In this document: one piece after another, positions 43,987 through 52,459 of the stretch
Layout of the letters: every line of letters starts with the position of its first letter
Numbering within the stretch: the first letter of the stretch is position 1
Source of the DNA: Streptomyces rhizosphaerihabitans
GTDB lineage: Bacteria; Actinomycetota; Actinomycetes; Streptomycetales; Streptomycetaceae
NCBI RefSeq assembly: GCF_025399795.1
Contig: NZ_JAODTZ010000041.1
Location: forward strand, 28,247-92,246
Length of the DNA: 64,000 bases
Direction: 5' to 3'
The notes under the pieces: generated by a model
What the model saw: only the letters and a program-made list of their open reading frames with translations
Told to the model about the DNA's origin: nothing
The model's database searches: none
Made by a program: the position numbers and the translations under genes

Positions 43987-45474
43987 GTGTTCCTGACGAT
44001 CAGTACCACCGGTACCCCAGAGCGCCCAGCGACCGATCTCGGCTTTCTGCTGCACAAGCATCCCGACAACGCGCAGATATTCTCGACGTCGTACGGCACA
44101 GCGCATGTGCTGTACCCCGAGGCGACCGTCGAGCGGTGCACGGCCGCGCTGCTGCTCGAGGTCGACGCGGTGGCGCTGGTCCGGCGGGGCAAGGGCAAGG
44201 GGCGCGGTGGCGCCCCCGACGCGGCGCTCGCGCAGTACGTCAACGACCGCCCGTACGCCGCGTCCTCGCTGCTCGCCGTGGCGATCGGCGCCGTCTTCTC
44301 CAGCGCGATGAAGGGCCAGTGCACCGCCCGGCCCGAGCTGCCGGCCGAGGCCAGGCCGCTGCGTGTCGAGGTGCCGGCGCTGCCCGCACGCGGCGGCGCC
44401 GACCTCGTCCGCGGGCTCTTCGAGCCGCTGGGGTGGACGGTGACGGCCGAGCCCGTGCCGCTCGACGTCCGCTTCCCGGAGTGGGGCGACTCCCGCTACG
44501 TACGCCTGGAACTGGCGTCGGAGGAGCTGACGCTCTCCGAGGCACTGCGCCACCTCTACGTACTGCTCCCGGTCCTCGACGACGCCAAGCACTACTGGGT
44601 GTCGTCCGACGAGGTCGACAAGCTGCTGCGGGCGGGCGAGGGCTGGCTGCCGGACCACCCGGAGCACAAGCTGATCACCAGCCGCTATCTCTCCCGGCGG
44701 TGGTCGCTGACCCGGGAGGCCCTGGAACGCCTCGAACTCGTCAGGCTCGCCGAGACCGACGACACCGAGGTCGAGGCGATCGACAACGCTGTCGACGAGG
44801 AGACCGACACCGAGGAGAAACCGGTGCCGCTCGCCGTGCTGCGCCGGGACGCGATCCTCGCCGCGCTGCACGCCTGCGGTGCGAGCCGCGTCCTCGATCT
44901 CGGCTGCGGACAGGGCCAGCTGGTGCAGGCGCTGCTCAAGGACACCCGGTTCACCGAGATCGTCGGGGTCGACGTGTCGATGCGCGCGCTCACCATCGCC
45001 TCGCGCCGGCTCAAGCTGGACCGCATGGGTGAGCGGCAGGCCGCGCGTGTCCGGCTCGTCCAGGGCTCGCTCGCCTACACCGACCGTCGGCTCAAGGGGT
45101 ACGACGCCGCTGTGCTCAGCGAGGTCATCGAACACCTCGACCTGCCCCGGCTGCCCGCCCTGGAGTACGCGGTGTTCGGCTCCGCACGGCCTCGGACCGT
45201 CCTCGTGACGACCCCGAACGTCGAGTACAACGTCCGCTGGGAGACTCTGCCGGCCGGACACTCCCGGCATGGCGACCACCGCTTCGAGTGGACCCGCGAG
45301 GAGTTCCGTGCCTGGGCCCGCACGGTCGCCGAACGGCACGGCTACGACGTGGAGTTCACTCCTGTCGGCCTCGACGACCCCGAGGTCGGCCCGCCCACCC
45401 AGATGGCGGCTTTCACCCTGGCCACCGTCACAGCCACCGCCACCCCGACCGCGAAGGAGGAGAAGGCCGCATGA
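43987..45474 (+). CDS. hen1: Hen1 3'-terminal RNA ribose 2'-O-methyltransferase
   Basis: A 495-residue bacterial Hen1. The N-terminal ligase-activating region (residues 1-240; LTISTTGTPERPATDLGFLL, LHKHPDNAQIFSTSYGTAHV) precedes a SAM-dependent methyltransferase with DLGCGQG (304-310) and the Mn-binding set EVIEHL (E379, E382, H383) and H428/H431 in HSRHGDHRFEW. It methylates the 2'-OH at the 3' end of cleaved RNA before Pnkp ligates it, protecting repaired RNA from re-cutting. GTG at 43987 begins conserved sequence. Overlaps pnkp (ATGA). Confidence 0.95.
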   Translation: MFLTISTTGTPERPATDLGFLLHKHPDNAQIFSTSYGTAHVLYPEATVERCTAALLLEVDAVALVRRGKGKGRGGAPDAALAQYVNDRPYAASSLLAVAIGAVFSSAMKGQCTARPELPAEARPLRVEVPALPARGGADLVRGLFEPLGWTVTAEPVPLDVRFPEWGDSRYVRLELASEELTLSEALRHLYVLLPVLDDAKHYWVSSDEVDKLLRAGEGWLPDHPEHKLITSRYLSRRWSLTREALERLELVRLAETDDTEVEAIDNAVDEETDTEEKPVPLAVLRRDAILAALHACGASRVLDLGCGQGQLVQALLKDTRFTEIVGVDVSMRALTIASRRLKLDRMGERQAARVRLVQGSLAYTDRRLKGYDAAVLSEVIEHLDLPRLPALEYAVFGSARPRTVLVTTPNVEYNVRWETLPAGHSRHGDHRFEWTREEFRAWARTVAERHGYDVEFTPVGLDDPEVGPPTQMAAFTLATVTATATPTAKEEKAA

Positions 45475-48014
45475 GCGAGCAGACCGAGCAGGGGCGCACC
45501 CTGCCCGTCACCGACCTCTCCCTCGTGGTGCTGATCGGCGCGTCGGGTTCCGGCAAGTCGACCTTCGCCCGACGGCACTTCAAACCGACGGAGATCATCT
45601 CCAGCGACTTCTGCCGGGGCCTGGTCGCCGACGACGAGAACGACCAGAGCGCCAGCGGCGACGCCTTCGACGTCCTGCACTACATCGCCGGCAAGCGGCT
45701 CGCGGCCGGCCGCCGGACCGTCGTCGACGCCACCAGCGTCCAGCAGGACAGCCGCCGCCAGCTCATCGAACTCGCCAAGAAGTACGACGTGCTGCCCATC
45801 GCCATCGTGCTCGACGTGCCCGAGGAGGTCTGCGCCGAGCGCAACGCGGCGCGCACCGACCGAGCCGAGATGCCGCGCCGCGTGATCCAGCGCCACATCC
45901 GCGAACTGCGGCGCTCGCTGCGCTCCTTGGAGCGTGAGGGGTTCCGCAAGGTGCACGTCCTGCGTGGGGTGACGGACGTCGAGAACGCGTCGGTGGTGAC
46001 CGAGAAGCGCTTCAACGACCTGACCCACCTCACCGGCCCCTTCGACATCGTGGGCGACATCCACGGCTGCGCCTCGGAGCTGGAGAGCCTGCTCGGCAAG
46101 CTCGGCTACGTCGACGGCGTGCACCCCGAGGGCCGTACGGCCGTCTTCGTGGGCGACCTCGTCGACCGCGGCCCGGACTCGCCCGGCGTGCTGCGCCGCG
46201 TGATGTCCATGGTCGGTTCGGGCAACGCCCTGTGTGTGCCCGGAAACCACGAGAACAAGCTCGGCCGCTACCTCAAGGGCCGTCAGGTCCAGCACACGCA
46301 CGGACTCGCCGAGACCATCGAGCAGATGGACGCGGAGAGCGAGGAATTCCGGTCCACGGTAAGGGAGTTCGTCGACGGACTGGTCAGCCACTACGTCCTC
46401 GACGGCGGACGGCTCGTCGTCTGCCACGCCGGTCTGCCCGAGAAGTACCACGGCCGCACCTCGGGCCGGGTGCGCTCGCACGCGCTGTACGGCGACACGA
46501 CCGGGGAGACCGACGAGTTCGGGCTGCCCGTGCGCTATCCGTGGGCGGAGGACTACCGGGGGCGCGCGGCGGTCGTGTACGGGCACACCCCGGTTCCCAC
46601 GGCCACCTGGCTCAACAACACCATCTGCCTGGACACCGGCGCCGTGTTCGGCGGCAAGCTCAGCGCGCTGCGCTGGCCGGAGCGCGAGCTCGTCGACGTA
46701 CCGGCAGAGCGGGTCTGGTACGAGCCGGCGAAGCCGCTGGCCACCGAGGCGCCGGGCGGACACGAAGGCCGTCCGCTGGACCTCGCGGACGTGCACGGCC
46801 GCCGGGTCGTCGAGACCCGGCACGCCGGACGGGTGGCCGTCCGCGAGGAGAACGCGGCAGCGGCCCTGGAGGTCATGAGCCGCTTCGCGGTGGACCCGCG
46901 GCTGCTTCCGTATCTCCCGCCGACCATGGCGCCGACGGCGACCTCGCACGTCGAGGGCTATCTGGAGCACCCCGCCGAGGCCTTCGCCCAGTACCAGGAG
47001 GACGGGGTCGCGCGGGTCGTGTGCGAGGAGAAGCACATGGGGTCGCGCGCGGTGGCCCTGGTCTGCCGGGACGCGGGCGTGGCGCGCGAGCGGTTCGGTG
47101 TCGACGGTCCGACCGGGTCGCTGTACACGCGTACCGGCCGCCCCTTCTTCGACGACGCCGACGTCACCGAGGAGATCCTCGGCCGGGTGCGCGCCGCCGC
47201 GACCGAAGCCGGACTGTGGGAGGAGCTCGACACCGACTGGGTGCTGCTCGACGCCGAGTTGATGCCGTGGTCGCTGAAGGCGTCCGGGCTGCTGCGCAGT
47301 CAGTACGCCGCTGTCGGCGCCGCGTCCGGCGCGGTGTTCCCCGGAGTGCTGACCGCGCTCGAAGGGGCGGCGGCGCGGGGCGTCGACGTCGGTGACCTGC
47401 TGACGCGCCAGCGTGAACGGGCCGCGGACGCCGAGGCGTTCACGGACGCGTACCGTCGCTACTGCTGGACGACGGACGGCCTCGAAGGCGTCCGCCTCGC
47501 CCCGTTCCAGATACTGGCCGTCCAGGGACGGAGCCTCGCCGCGCTGCCGCACGACGAGCAACTCGCCCTGATCGACCGGCTCGTGGAGCACGACGGGAGC
47601 GGACTGCTGCACACCACCCGGCGGCTCTTCGTCGACACCGGTGACCCGGAGTCGGTGCGGGCCGGGGTCGACTGGTGGCTGGAGATGACCGGCCGCGGCG
47701 GCGAGGGCATGGTCGTGAAGCCGGTCGGCGCGGTGGTGCGTGGCGGTCACGGGCGACTGGTGCAGCCCGGCATCAAGTGCCGGGGGCGCGAGTACCTGCG
47801 GATCATCTACGGTCCGGAGTACACCCGCCCCGAGAACCTCGCCCGGCTGCGCGGCCGCTTCCTCAACCACAAGCGGTCCCTCGCCATCCGCGAGTACGCA
47901 CTCGGCCTGGAGGCGCTGGACCGCCTGGCCGAGGGCGAGCCCCTGTGGCGCGTCCACGAGGCGGTGTTCGGCATCCTCTCCCTGGAATCCGAACCGGTCG
48001 ACCCCCGCTTGTAG
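45471..48014 (+). CDS. pnkp: Polynucleotide kinase-phosphatase-ligase Pnkp
   Basis: An 847-residue three-domain RNA repair enzyme. The N-terminal 5'-kinase has GASGSGKS (23-30). The central metallophosphoesterase has GDIHG (195-199), GDLVDRG (228-234) and GNHE (258-261). The C-terminal nucleotidyltransferase/ligase has EEKHMGSRA with the candidate adenylated Lys K521. Pnkp heals 2',3'-cyclic phosphate and 5'-OH ends and, with Hen1, seals RNA broken by ribotoxins. Translationally coupled to hen1. Confidence 0.96.
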   Translation: MSEQTEQGRTLPVTDLSLVVLIGASGSGKSTFARRHFKPTEIISSDFCRGLVADDENDQSASGDAFDVLHYIAGKRLAAGRRTVVDATSVQQDSRRQLIELAKKYDVLPIAIVLDVPEEVCAERNAARTDRAEMPRRVIQRHIRELRRSLRSLEREGFRKVHVLRGVTDVENASVVTEKRFNDLTHLTGPFDIVGDIHGCASELESLLGKLGYVDGVHPEGRTAVFVGDLVDRGPDSPGVLRRVMSMVGSGNALCVPGNHENKLGRYLKGRQVQHTHGLAETIEQMDAESEEFRSTVREFVDGLVSHYVLDGGRLVVCHAGLPEKYHGRTSGRVRSHALYGDTTGETDEFGLPVRYPWAEDYRGRAAVVYGHTPVPTATWLNNTICLDTGAVFGGKLSALRWPERELVDVPAERVWYEPAKPLATEAPGGHEGRPLDLADVHGRRVVETRHAGRVAVREENAAAALEVMSRFAVDPRLLPYLPPTMAPTATSHVEGYLEHPAEAFAQYQEDGVARVVCEEKHMGSRAVALVCRDAGVARERFGVDGPTGSLYTRTGRPFFDDADVTEEILGRVRAAATEAGLWEELDTDWVLLDAELMPWSLKASGLLRSQYAAVGAASGAVFPGVLTALEGAAARGVDVGDLLTRQRERAADAEAFTDAYRRYCWTTDGLEGVRLAPFQILAVQGRSLAALPHDEQLALIDRLVEHDGSGLLHTTRRLFVDTGDPESVRAGVDWWLEMTGRGGEGMVVKPVGAVVRGGHGRLVQPGIKCRGREYLRIIYGPEYTRPENLARLRGRFLNHKRSLAIREYALGLEALDRLAEGEPLWRVHEAVFGILSLESEPVDPRL

Positions 48015-48028
48015 CGGGGAGCCCCCAT

Positions 48029-48755
48029 ATGCGGCGCGGGAAACGACGCGCCCAGCCGCACGGGCCCGCGGCGGGACTTCCCGCGGGTCGCGCCCGGACG
48101 AGGGCGCCATGCGCCCGGGGCACGCTGGAGCGCCCGTCAGGGACGCGGGGAACGGCGCGCCGAGCCCCAGCGGGGCGGCTGCCCGAGGGAGTCTTCGGGC
48201 AGCCGCGCACCGCTCGGCCGAGGGAGCCCATCGGGGGCGCGGGGAGCGGCGCGCCGAGCGCCCACCGGCCCGCAGCCGACCGAGTCCTCCGGCTGCGGGC
48301 CGGTGGGCCGTGCACCGCTCGGCTGAGGGCGGGCCAAGGCGCCCCGCCCGGCGCGCGCGGGGAACGGCGCGCTGAGCCCCCGGGCCCGCAGCCGAACGAC
48401 TCCAGGCTGCGCCTGTCCGGACGTGCGCCTTTCGGTCCGGGGCGGGCCAAGGCGCCCCGCCAGGGGCGCGGGGAACGGCGCGATCAGCCCCCGTCGGCCC
48501 GCAGCCGACCGAGTCCTCCGGCTGCGGGCCGGTGGGCCGCGCACCGCTCGGCCGAGGGCGGGCCAAGGCGCCCCGTCAGGGGCGCGGGGAACGGCGCGTC
48601 CAGCCCCCGCCGGCCCGCAGCTGAACGAGTCTTTCGGGCGCGGGCCGGTGGGCCGTGCGCCGCTCGGCCGAGGGTGGGCCAGGGAGCCCCGTCAGGGGCG
48701 CGGGGAACGGCGCGATCGGCCCCCACCGGGGCCGCACCCGAACGGCCTGCCCCCG
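48029..48755. repeat. Array of about seven GC-rich hairpin repeats
   Basis: A GGGGAACGGCGCG core recurs at about 48036, 48147, 48241, 48359, 48470, 48586 and 48702, spaced 94-118 bp. Most units also hold a hairpin GGCCCGCAGCCG..CGGCTGCGGGCC and a second CGCCCC..GGGGCG stem. The family is a known type of Streptomyces intergenic repeat, but normally occurs as one or two copies. No gene is seen in 48015-48949. Confidence 0.85.
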
Positions 48756-48830
48756 GCAGGGGACGCCGACCACGCCATCCGGGCCGGCGATGTCCGGTCG
48801 GGGTTCGCGGACGCCCGCCCCCAGTGGGAC

Positions 48831-48880
48831 GGCGGGGCGGCGGGGCGGCGGGGCGGCGGGGCGGCGGGGCGGCGGGGCAG
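48831..48880. repeat. GGCGGGGC simple repeat
   Basis: About six copies of an 8-bp G-rich unit (GGCGGGGC). On this strand it could form G-quadruplexes. Lies at the 3' side of the convergent NAD-kinase-like gene. Confidence 0.8.
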
Positions 48881-48949
48881 GACCCGGTCCAGGGCCATGG
48901 GGCCCGGCCGGGGTCCGGCGACGGCTGGGGCCGGTGGCCGCCAGGCCCC

Positions 48950-49843
48950 TCAGCCCACCAGCCGGAGCCGAACCCCAGCCACCCCCACCCGCACGGTCTG
49001 CCCCCACATCAGCTCCACCGCATCCCCCTCCATCCCGTCCCCGAACACGATGAGCCGGTCCGACTCCACGGTGAGGGACAGCCGGCCGGAAGCGGTGAGC
49101 TCGCCGGCCACGAGCGAGGTGCCCGTGGACGGCGACGGCCAGGCCTCGCGGACGAACCAGAGCAGGCGTTCGTCCGTGGGCCCCGGCAGCGGCAGCCCCC
49201 CGCCGCGCTCCTGCCACACCGACCGGAGCCAGCCGGTGGCCCCGGTCCCGGTCCCCACCAGCACCCCGGAGGACGCCTGGGGCTCGACGGCACCCCCGTA
49301 CTCGTCGAGCCCCAGACGGTACCGGGCCGTCTGATGGCCCGCGGCCCCCAGATAGATCTCGTTGAGGGCGACCAGCCGCTGGGTGTCGTCCGCGACCGCC
49401 TCGACCATGGTCAGCTCGTCGGCGGAGCCCCCGTGCGCCGAGGCGAGCAGCGCCCCCGCGTCCTGGGGCCGGTGCCGCACCAGTACACCCGGATTGCGCC
49501 CGGGGTCGGTGTCGATCCCCACCACCGGCTGACCCACCAGGTACTTGGCGACGTTCGCGACCAGCCCGTCCTGACCGACCACGACCACCACGTCCTCCGG
49601 CGCGAACAGGAAGCGGTCCAAGTCGGCCCGCTCCACCCATGCCTGACGCCAGGTCAGTGGAATGGCCGACACCACGGCGGTGAGCGCCTCGCGGGCCCGC
49701 CGGTGCCGTTCGGCCACCTCCGCGATGTCCCGGCCGCGCGAGGACAGGAAGAACGCCGCCTGCCCGTGTGTGCCGTGCCGGGCCGTCAACTCCTCGTACT
49801 CGGTGGTCCGATGGACGAGGACGACCCGGGGCGCGAGACTCAC
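48950..49843 (-). CDS. NAD-kinase-like protein with altered GGDG motif
   Basis: A 297-residue protein of the NAD kinase/diacylglycerol kinase fold: an N-terminal alpha/beta lobe with VVVVGQDGLVANVAKYLVGQ and PVVGIDTDPGR, then a beta-rich C-terminal lobe (SSGVLVGTGTGATGW, RLSLTVESDRLIVFGDGM). The family GGDG signature reads G90-Q91-D92-G93, with the Asp kept. Whether it is active on NAD is uncertain. Its GTG overlaps the SPFH stop (GTGA), so the two proteins are made together. Confidence 0.75.
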   Translation of the reverse strand: MSLAPRVVLVHRTTEYEELTARHGTHGQAAFFLSSRGRDIAEVAERHRRAREALTAVVSAIPLTWRQAWVERADLDRFLFAPEDVVVVVGQDGLVANVAKYLVGQPVVGIDTDPGRNPGVLVRHRPQDAGALLASAHGGSADELTMVEAVADDTQRLVALNEIYLGAAGHQTARYRLGLDEYGGAVEPQASSGVLVGTGTGATGWLRSVWQERGGGLPLPGPTDERLLWFVREAWPSPSTGTSLVAGELTASGRLSLTVESDRLIVFGDGMEGDAVELMWGQTVRVGVAGVRLRLVG

Positions 49844-50919
49844 GCCGGGTCTCCGGCGGCCCCGTTGCCCAGCTTGGCGAGCAGCCCGGTGAGGACGTCG
49901 GGCGAGACGGTGAGGTTCTCGATCCGCGGCAGGTTCTCCGCGAGCCGGGTGCCGGTCAGCGCGTGCAGCGTGGCGACATCGACGTCGCCGTGGACCCGCA
50001 GCCAGGCCTCCTGCGCCTCGGCCCGCGCCGCGCCGACCTCGCGCTCCGCCTGTGCCTCGGCCCCGGCGAGCCGCACCTTCCGGGTGGCCTCCGCCTCGGC
50101 GAGCCGCAGCGACCGGGTGGCCTCCGCCTCGGCGAGCCGGACCGTGCGGGCCGCCTCCGCCCCGGCGCGCACCGCGTCCGCCGCCGCGAGCTCCTCGGCC
50201 TCGCGGCGCGCGTTCGTACCGCGCTGGTCGACCAACTGCTCCTCGCGCCGGGCGAGTTCGATCTGGCTGGCGAGTTCGTTCTCGGCGATGGCACGCTCCC
50301 GCTCGACGGCGACCGCCCGGCGTTCGTACGTCGCCTTGTCCGCGTCCTGCTGGATCTGCTCGCGGGCGGGGGTGCGCAGGGCCCGTTCCACCTCGGGCTC
50401 CGGGCGCAGCGCGACGACCCGCACGGCGACGACCTCGATGCCGGTCGCGGGCAGCCGGGGTTCGGCGGCGAGGCCGTCCGCGATCCGCTCCCGTACCGCC
50501 GCGACGCCGTCCACCAGGGCGGACGCCAGGGACGTACGGGCCAGTACGTCGAGGGCGTGCTGCTGGGCCGTCTCGGTGAGCAGCGAGCCCAGCTGCTCCA
50601 GGGGGGTGCCGCGCCAGGCGCCGGAGTCGGGGTCTATGGAGAAGTCGATGCGGGAGGCCGCGACCGCGGGGTCGCTGATCCGGTAGGTGACGGTCGCCTG
50701 CACCGCGACGTCCTGGAAGTCGGACGTGCGGGCGTGGAAGGTCATCGCCAACTCGCGGTCGTCGACCGGGACTTCGGAGAGCGCCGCGGTCAGTGAGCGG
50801 TACCAGAAGCTGAGTCCGGGGCCGTCGTGGACCAGGCGTCCCGACATGTGGTGCCGGACATGGGCGGTGGGCGCCCCGCGCAGATGGCGCCAGCCGAGGC
50901 GTCGCGTGATGTCGGCCAT
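49840..50919 (-). CDS. SPFH/Band 7 domain protein
   Basis: A 359-residue SPFH protein (GLSFWYRSLTAALSEVPVDD, VQATVTYRISDPAVAASRID, IEVVAVRVVALRPEPEVERA) followed by a long Ala/Glu/Arg coiled coil of repeated RLAEAEATRx units (about residues 200-300) typical of flotillin-like scaffolds. No N-terminal transmembrane helix is evident, unlike most SPFH proteins. ATG at 50919 has GAGGGGG upstream. It is divergent from arginine deiminase and coupled to the NAD-kinase-like gene. Confidence 0.88.
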   Translation of the reverse strand: MADITRRLGWRHLRGAPTAHVRHHMSGRLVHDGPGLSFWYRSLTAALSEVPVDDRELAMTFHARTSDFQDVAVQATVTYRISDPAVAASRIDFSIDPDSGAWRGTPLEQLGSLLTETAQQHALDVLARTSLASALVDGVAAVRERIADGLAAEPRLPATGIEVVAVRVVALRPEPEVERALRTPAREQIQQDADKATYERRAVAVERERAIAENELASQIELARREEQLVDQRGTNARREAEELAAADAVRAGAEAARTVRLAEAEATRSLRLAEAEATRKVRLAGAEAQAEREVGAARAEAQEAWLRVHGDVDVATLHALTGTRLAENLPRIENLTVSPDVLTGLLAKLGNGAAGDPA

Positions 50920-50976
50920 GAGTACCCCCTCGTCGCCGGGCGGTCCCGGCGGTTCCTGTCCACGTGCTGCCACTTG

Positions 50977-51031
50977 TTGTCGTCAGTGGGACGATAATAG
51001 CCCGACCTGCTTATCGTCAAGGGGACGAAAT
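50977..51031. promoter_or_regulatory. Two TTATCGTC-N5-GACGATAA operators
   Basis: Site 1 (50977-50997) TTGTCGTC-N5-GACGATAA and site 2 (51011-51031) TTATCGTC-N5-GACGAAAT are near-identical palindromes, 34 bp centre to centre, between the divergent SPFH and arginine deiminase genes. Site 1 overlaps a near-consensus -10 on both strands (GATAAT; TATTAT). A common regulator of both operons is implied; no gene for it is adjacent. Confidence 0.7.
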
Positions 51032-51093
51032 GAATACGGTGCGGCTCGGGCGATCCGCGGGTGAACACGCGTCCGGATGGTCAGGATGGAGGC

Positions 51094-52317
51094 ATGGGAT
51101 TCCACGTCGACTCCGAGGCCGGGCGGCTGCGCCGCGTCATCCTGCACCGGCCCGATCTCGAGCTCAAAAGGCTCACCCCCAGCAACAAGGACGCGCTCCT
51201 CTTCGACGACGTGCTGTGGGTCCGCCGGGCGCGCGCGGAACACGACGGGTTCGCCGACGTGCTGCGCGACCGTGGGGTCACCGTCCACCTCTTCGGCGAC
51301 CTGCTCGCCGAGACCGTGGCGATCGGGGCGGCCAGGTCACTCGTCCTGGACCGGGTCTTCGACGAGAAGGAGTACGGGCCGCTCGCCACCGACCATCTCC
51401 GGGCCGCCTTCGAGACCCTGCCCGCCCCGGAGCTGGCGTCGGTGCTCGTCGGCGGCATGACCAAGCGCGAGTTCCTGGACGCGCACGTGGAGCCCACCTC
51501 CGTGCGCTTCCACGTCATGGACCTCGACGACTTCCTGCTGCGGCCGCTGCCCAACCACCTCTTCACCCGTGACACCTCGGCCTGGATCTACGACGGGGTC
51601 TCCATCAACGCCATGCGCTGGCCGGCCCGGCAGCGCGAGACCGTGCACTTCGAGGCGATCTACCGGCATCACCCGCTCTTCCGCGAGGAGGGCTTCAACC
51701 TCTGGTCGCAGGGGCAGGCGGACTACCCGTCCACCATCGAGGGCGGCGACGTGCTCGTCATCGGCAACGGCGCGGTGCTCATCGGCATGAGCGAGCGGAC
51801 GACGCCCCAGGCCGTCGAGATGCTCGCGCACAAGCTGTTCGCGGCGGGCTCGGCCCGCACCATCGTGGCGCTCGACATGCCCAAGCGGCGGGCGCTCATG
51901 CACCTCGACACCGTGATGACGATGGTCGACGGCGACATCTTCACGCAGTACGCCGGGCTCGGCATGCTCCGCTCGTACACCATCGAACCGGGTGTGGGGG
52001 ACAAGGAACTGAAGGTCACCGACCATCCGCCGGAGCACATGCACCGCGCCATCGCCGCGGCGCTCGGCCTGGGCGAGATCCGTGTCCTGACCGCCACGCA
52101 GGACGTGCACGCGGCCGAGCGGGAGCAGTGGGACGACGGCTGCAACGTCCTCGCCGTCGAACCGGGCGTCGTCATCGCCTATGAGCGGAACTCCACCACC
52201 AACACGCATCTGCGCAAGCAGGGCATCGAGGTGATCGAGATCCCGGGCAGCGAGCTGGGCCGGGGGAGGGGTGGCCCGCGCTGTATGAGCTGCCCCGTCG
52301 AACGGGACCCCGTGTAG
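51094..52317 (+). CDS. arcA: Arginine deiminase
   Basis: A 407-residue arginine deiminase that hydrolyses L-arginine to L-citrulline and ammonia. It has the guanidino-group-modifying fold with substrate motifs NHLFTRDTSAWI and TIEGGDVLVIG, the catalytic His/Asp region MHLDTVMTMVDGD, and the nucleophile C397 in RGRGGPRCMSCPV. The ATG at 51094 was chosen as the start of homology (MGFHVDSEAGRLRRVILHRP). It is followed by ornithine carbamoyltransferase, as in the arginine deiminase pathway. Confidence 0.95.
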   Translation: MGFHVDSEAGRLRRVILHRPDLELKRLTPSNKDALLFDDVLWVRRARAEHDGFADVLRDRGVTVHLFGDLLAETVAIGAARSLVLDRVFDEKEYGPLATDHLRAAFETLPAPELASVLVGGMTKREFLDAHVEPTSVRFHVMDLDDFLLRPLPNHLFTRDTSAWIYDGVSINAMRWPARQRETVHFEAIYRHHPLFREEGFNLWSQGQADYPSTIEGGDVLVIGNGAVLIGMSERTTPQAVEMLAHKLFAAGSARTIVALDMPKRRALMHLDTVMTMVDGDIFTQYAGLGMLRSYTIEPGVGDKELKVTDHPPEHMHRAIAAALGLGEIRVLTATQDVHAAEREQWDDGCNVLAVEPGVVIAYERNSTTNTHLRKQGIEVIEIPGSELGRGRGGPRCMSCPVERDPV

Positions 52318-52381
52318 GCCCCGCGCCGGAGTGTCGTGTGGGCCACGCTCCCGGGCGGGTGGAGGAGTCGAACGCAAGGCC

Positions 52382-52420
52382 GCATAGAAATGCCGAGCGT
52401 CGTATAGAATTCCAAGCGTC
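52382..52420 (+). promoter_or_regulatory. Tandem ATAGAA..AAGCGTC boxes before OTC gene
   Basis: Two adjacent near-identical 19-20 bp copies (GCATAGAAATGCCGAGCGTC and GTATAGAATTCCAAGCGTC) lie 40 bp before the OTC start. They could be ArgR-type ARG boxes, or a promoter -10 (TATAGAAT). The second copy contains a TATAGA-type -10. Confidence 0.5.
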
Positions 52421-52459
52421 CGTCCCCGTCCTCGCCCCCGTCATCCCTGGAGCGCCCCC

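Noticed and set aside
45342..48566. A reverse-strand open frame of over 1000 codons opposite hen1-pnkp
   Set aside because: It is the high-GC mirror of pnkp, with no recognisable domain and unnatural composition.
48029..48755. Possible CRISPR array
   Set aside because: Units are 94-118 bp and conserved over most of their length, with hairpins; they are intergenic repeats.
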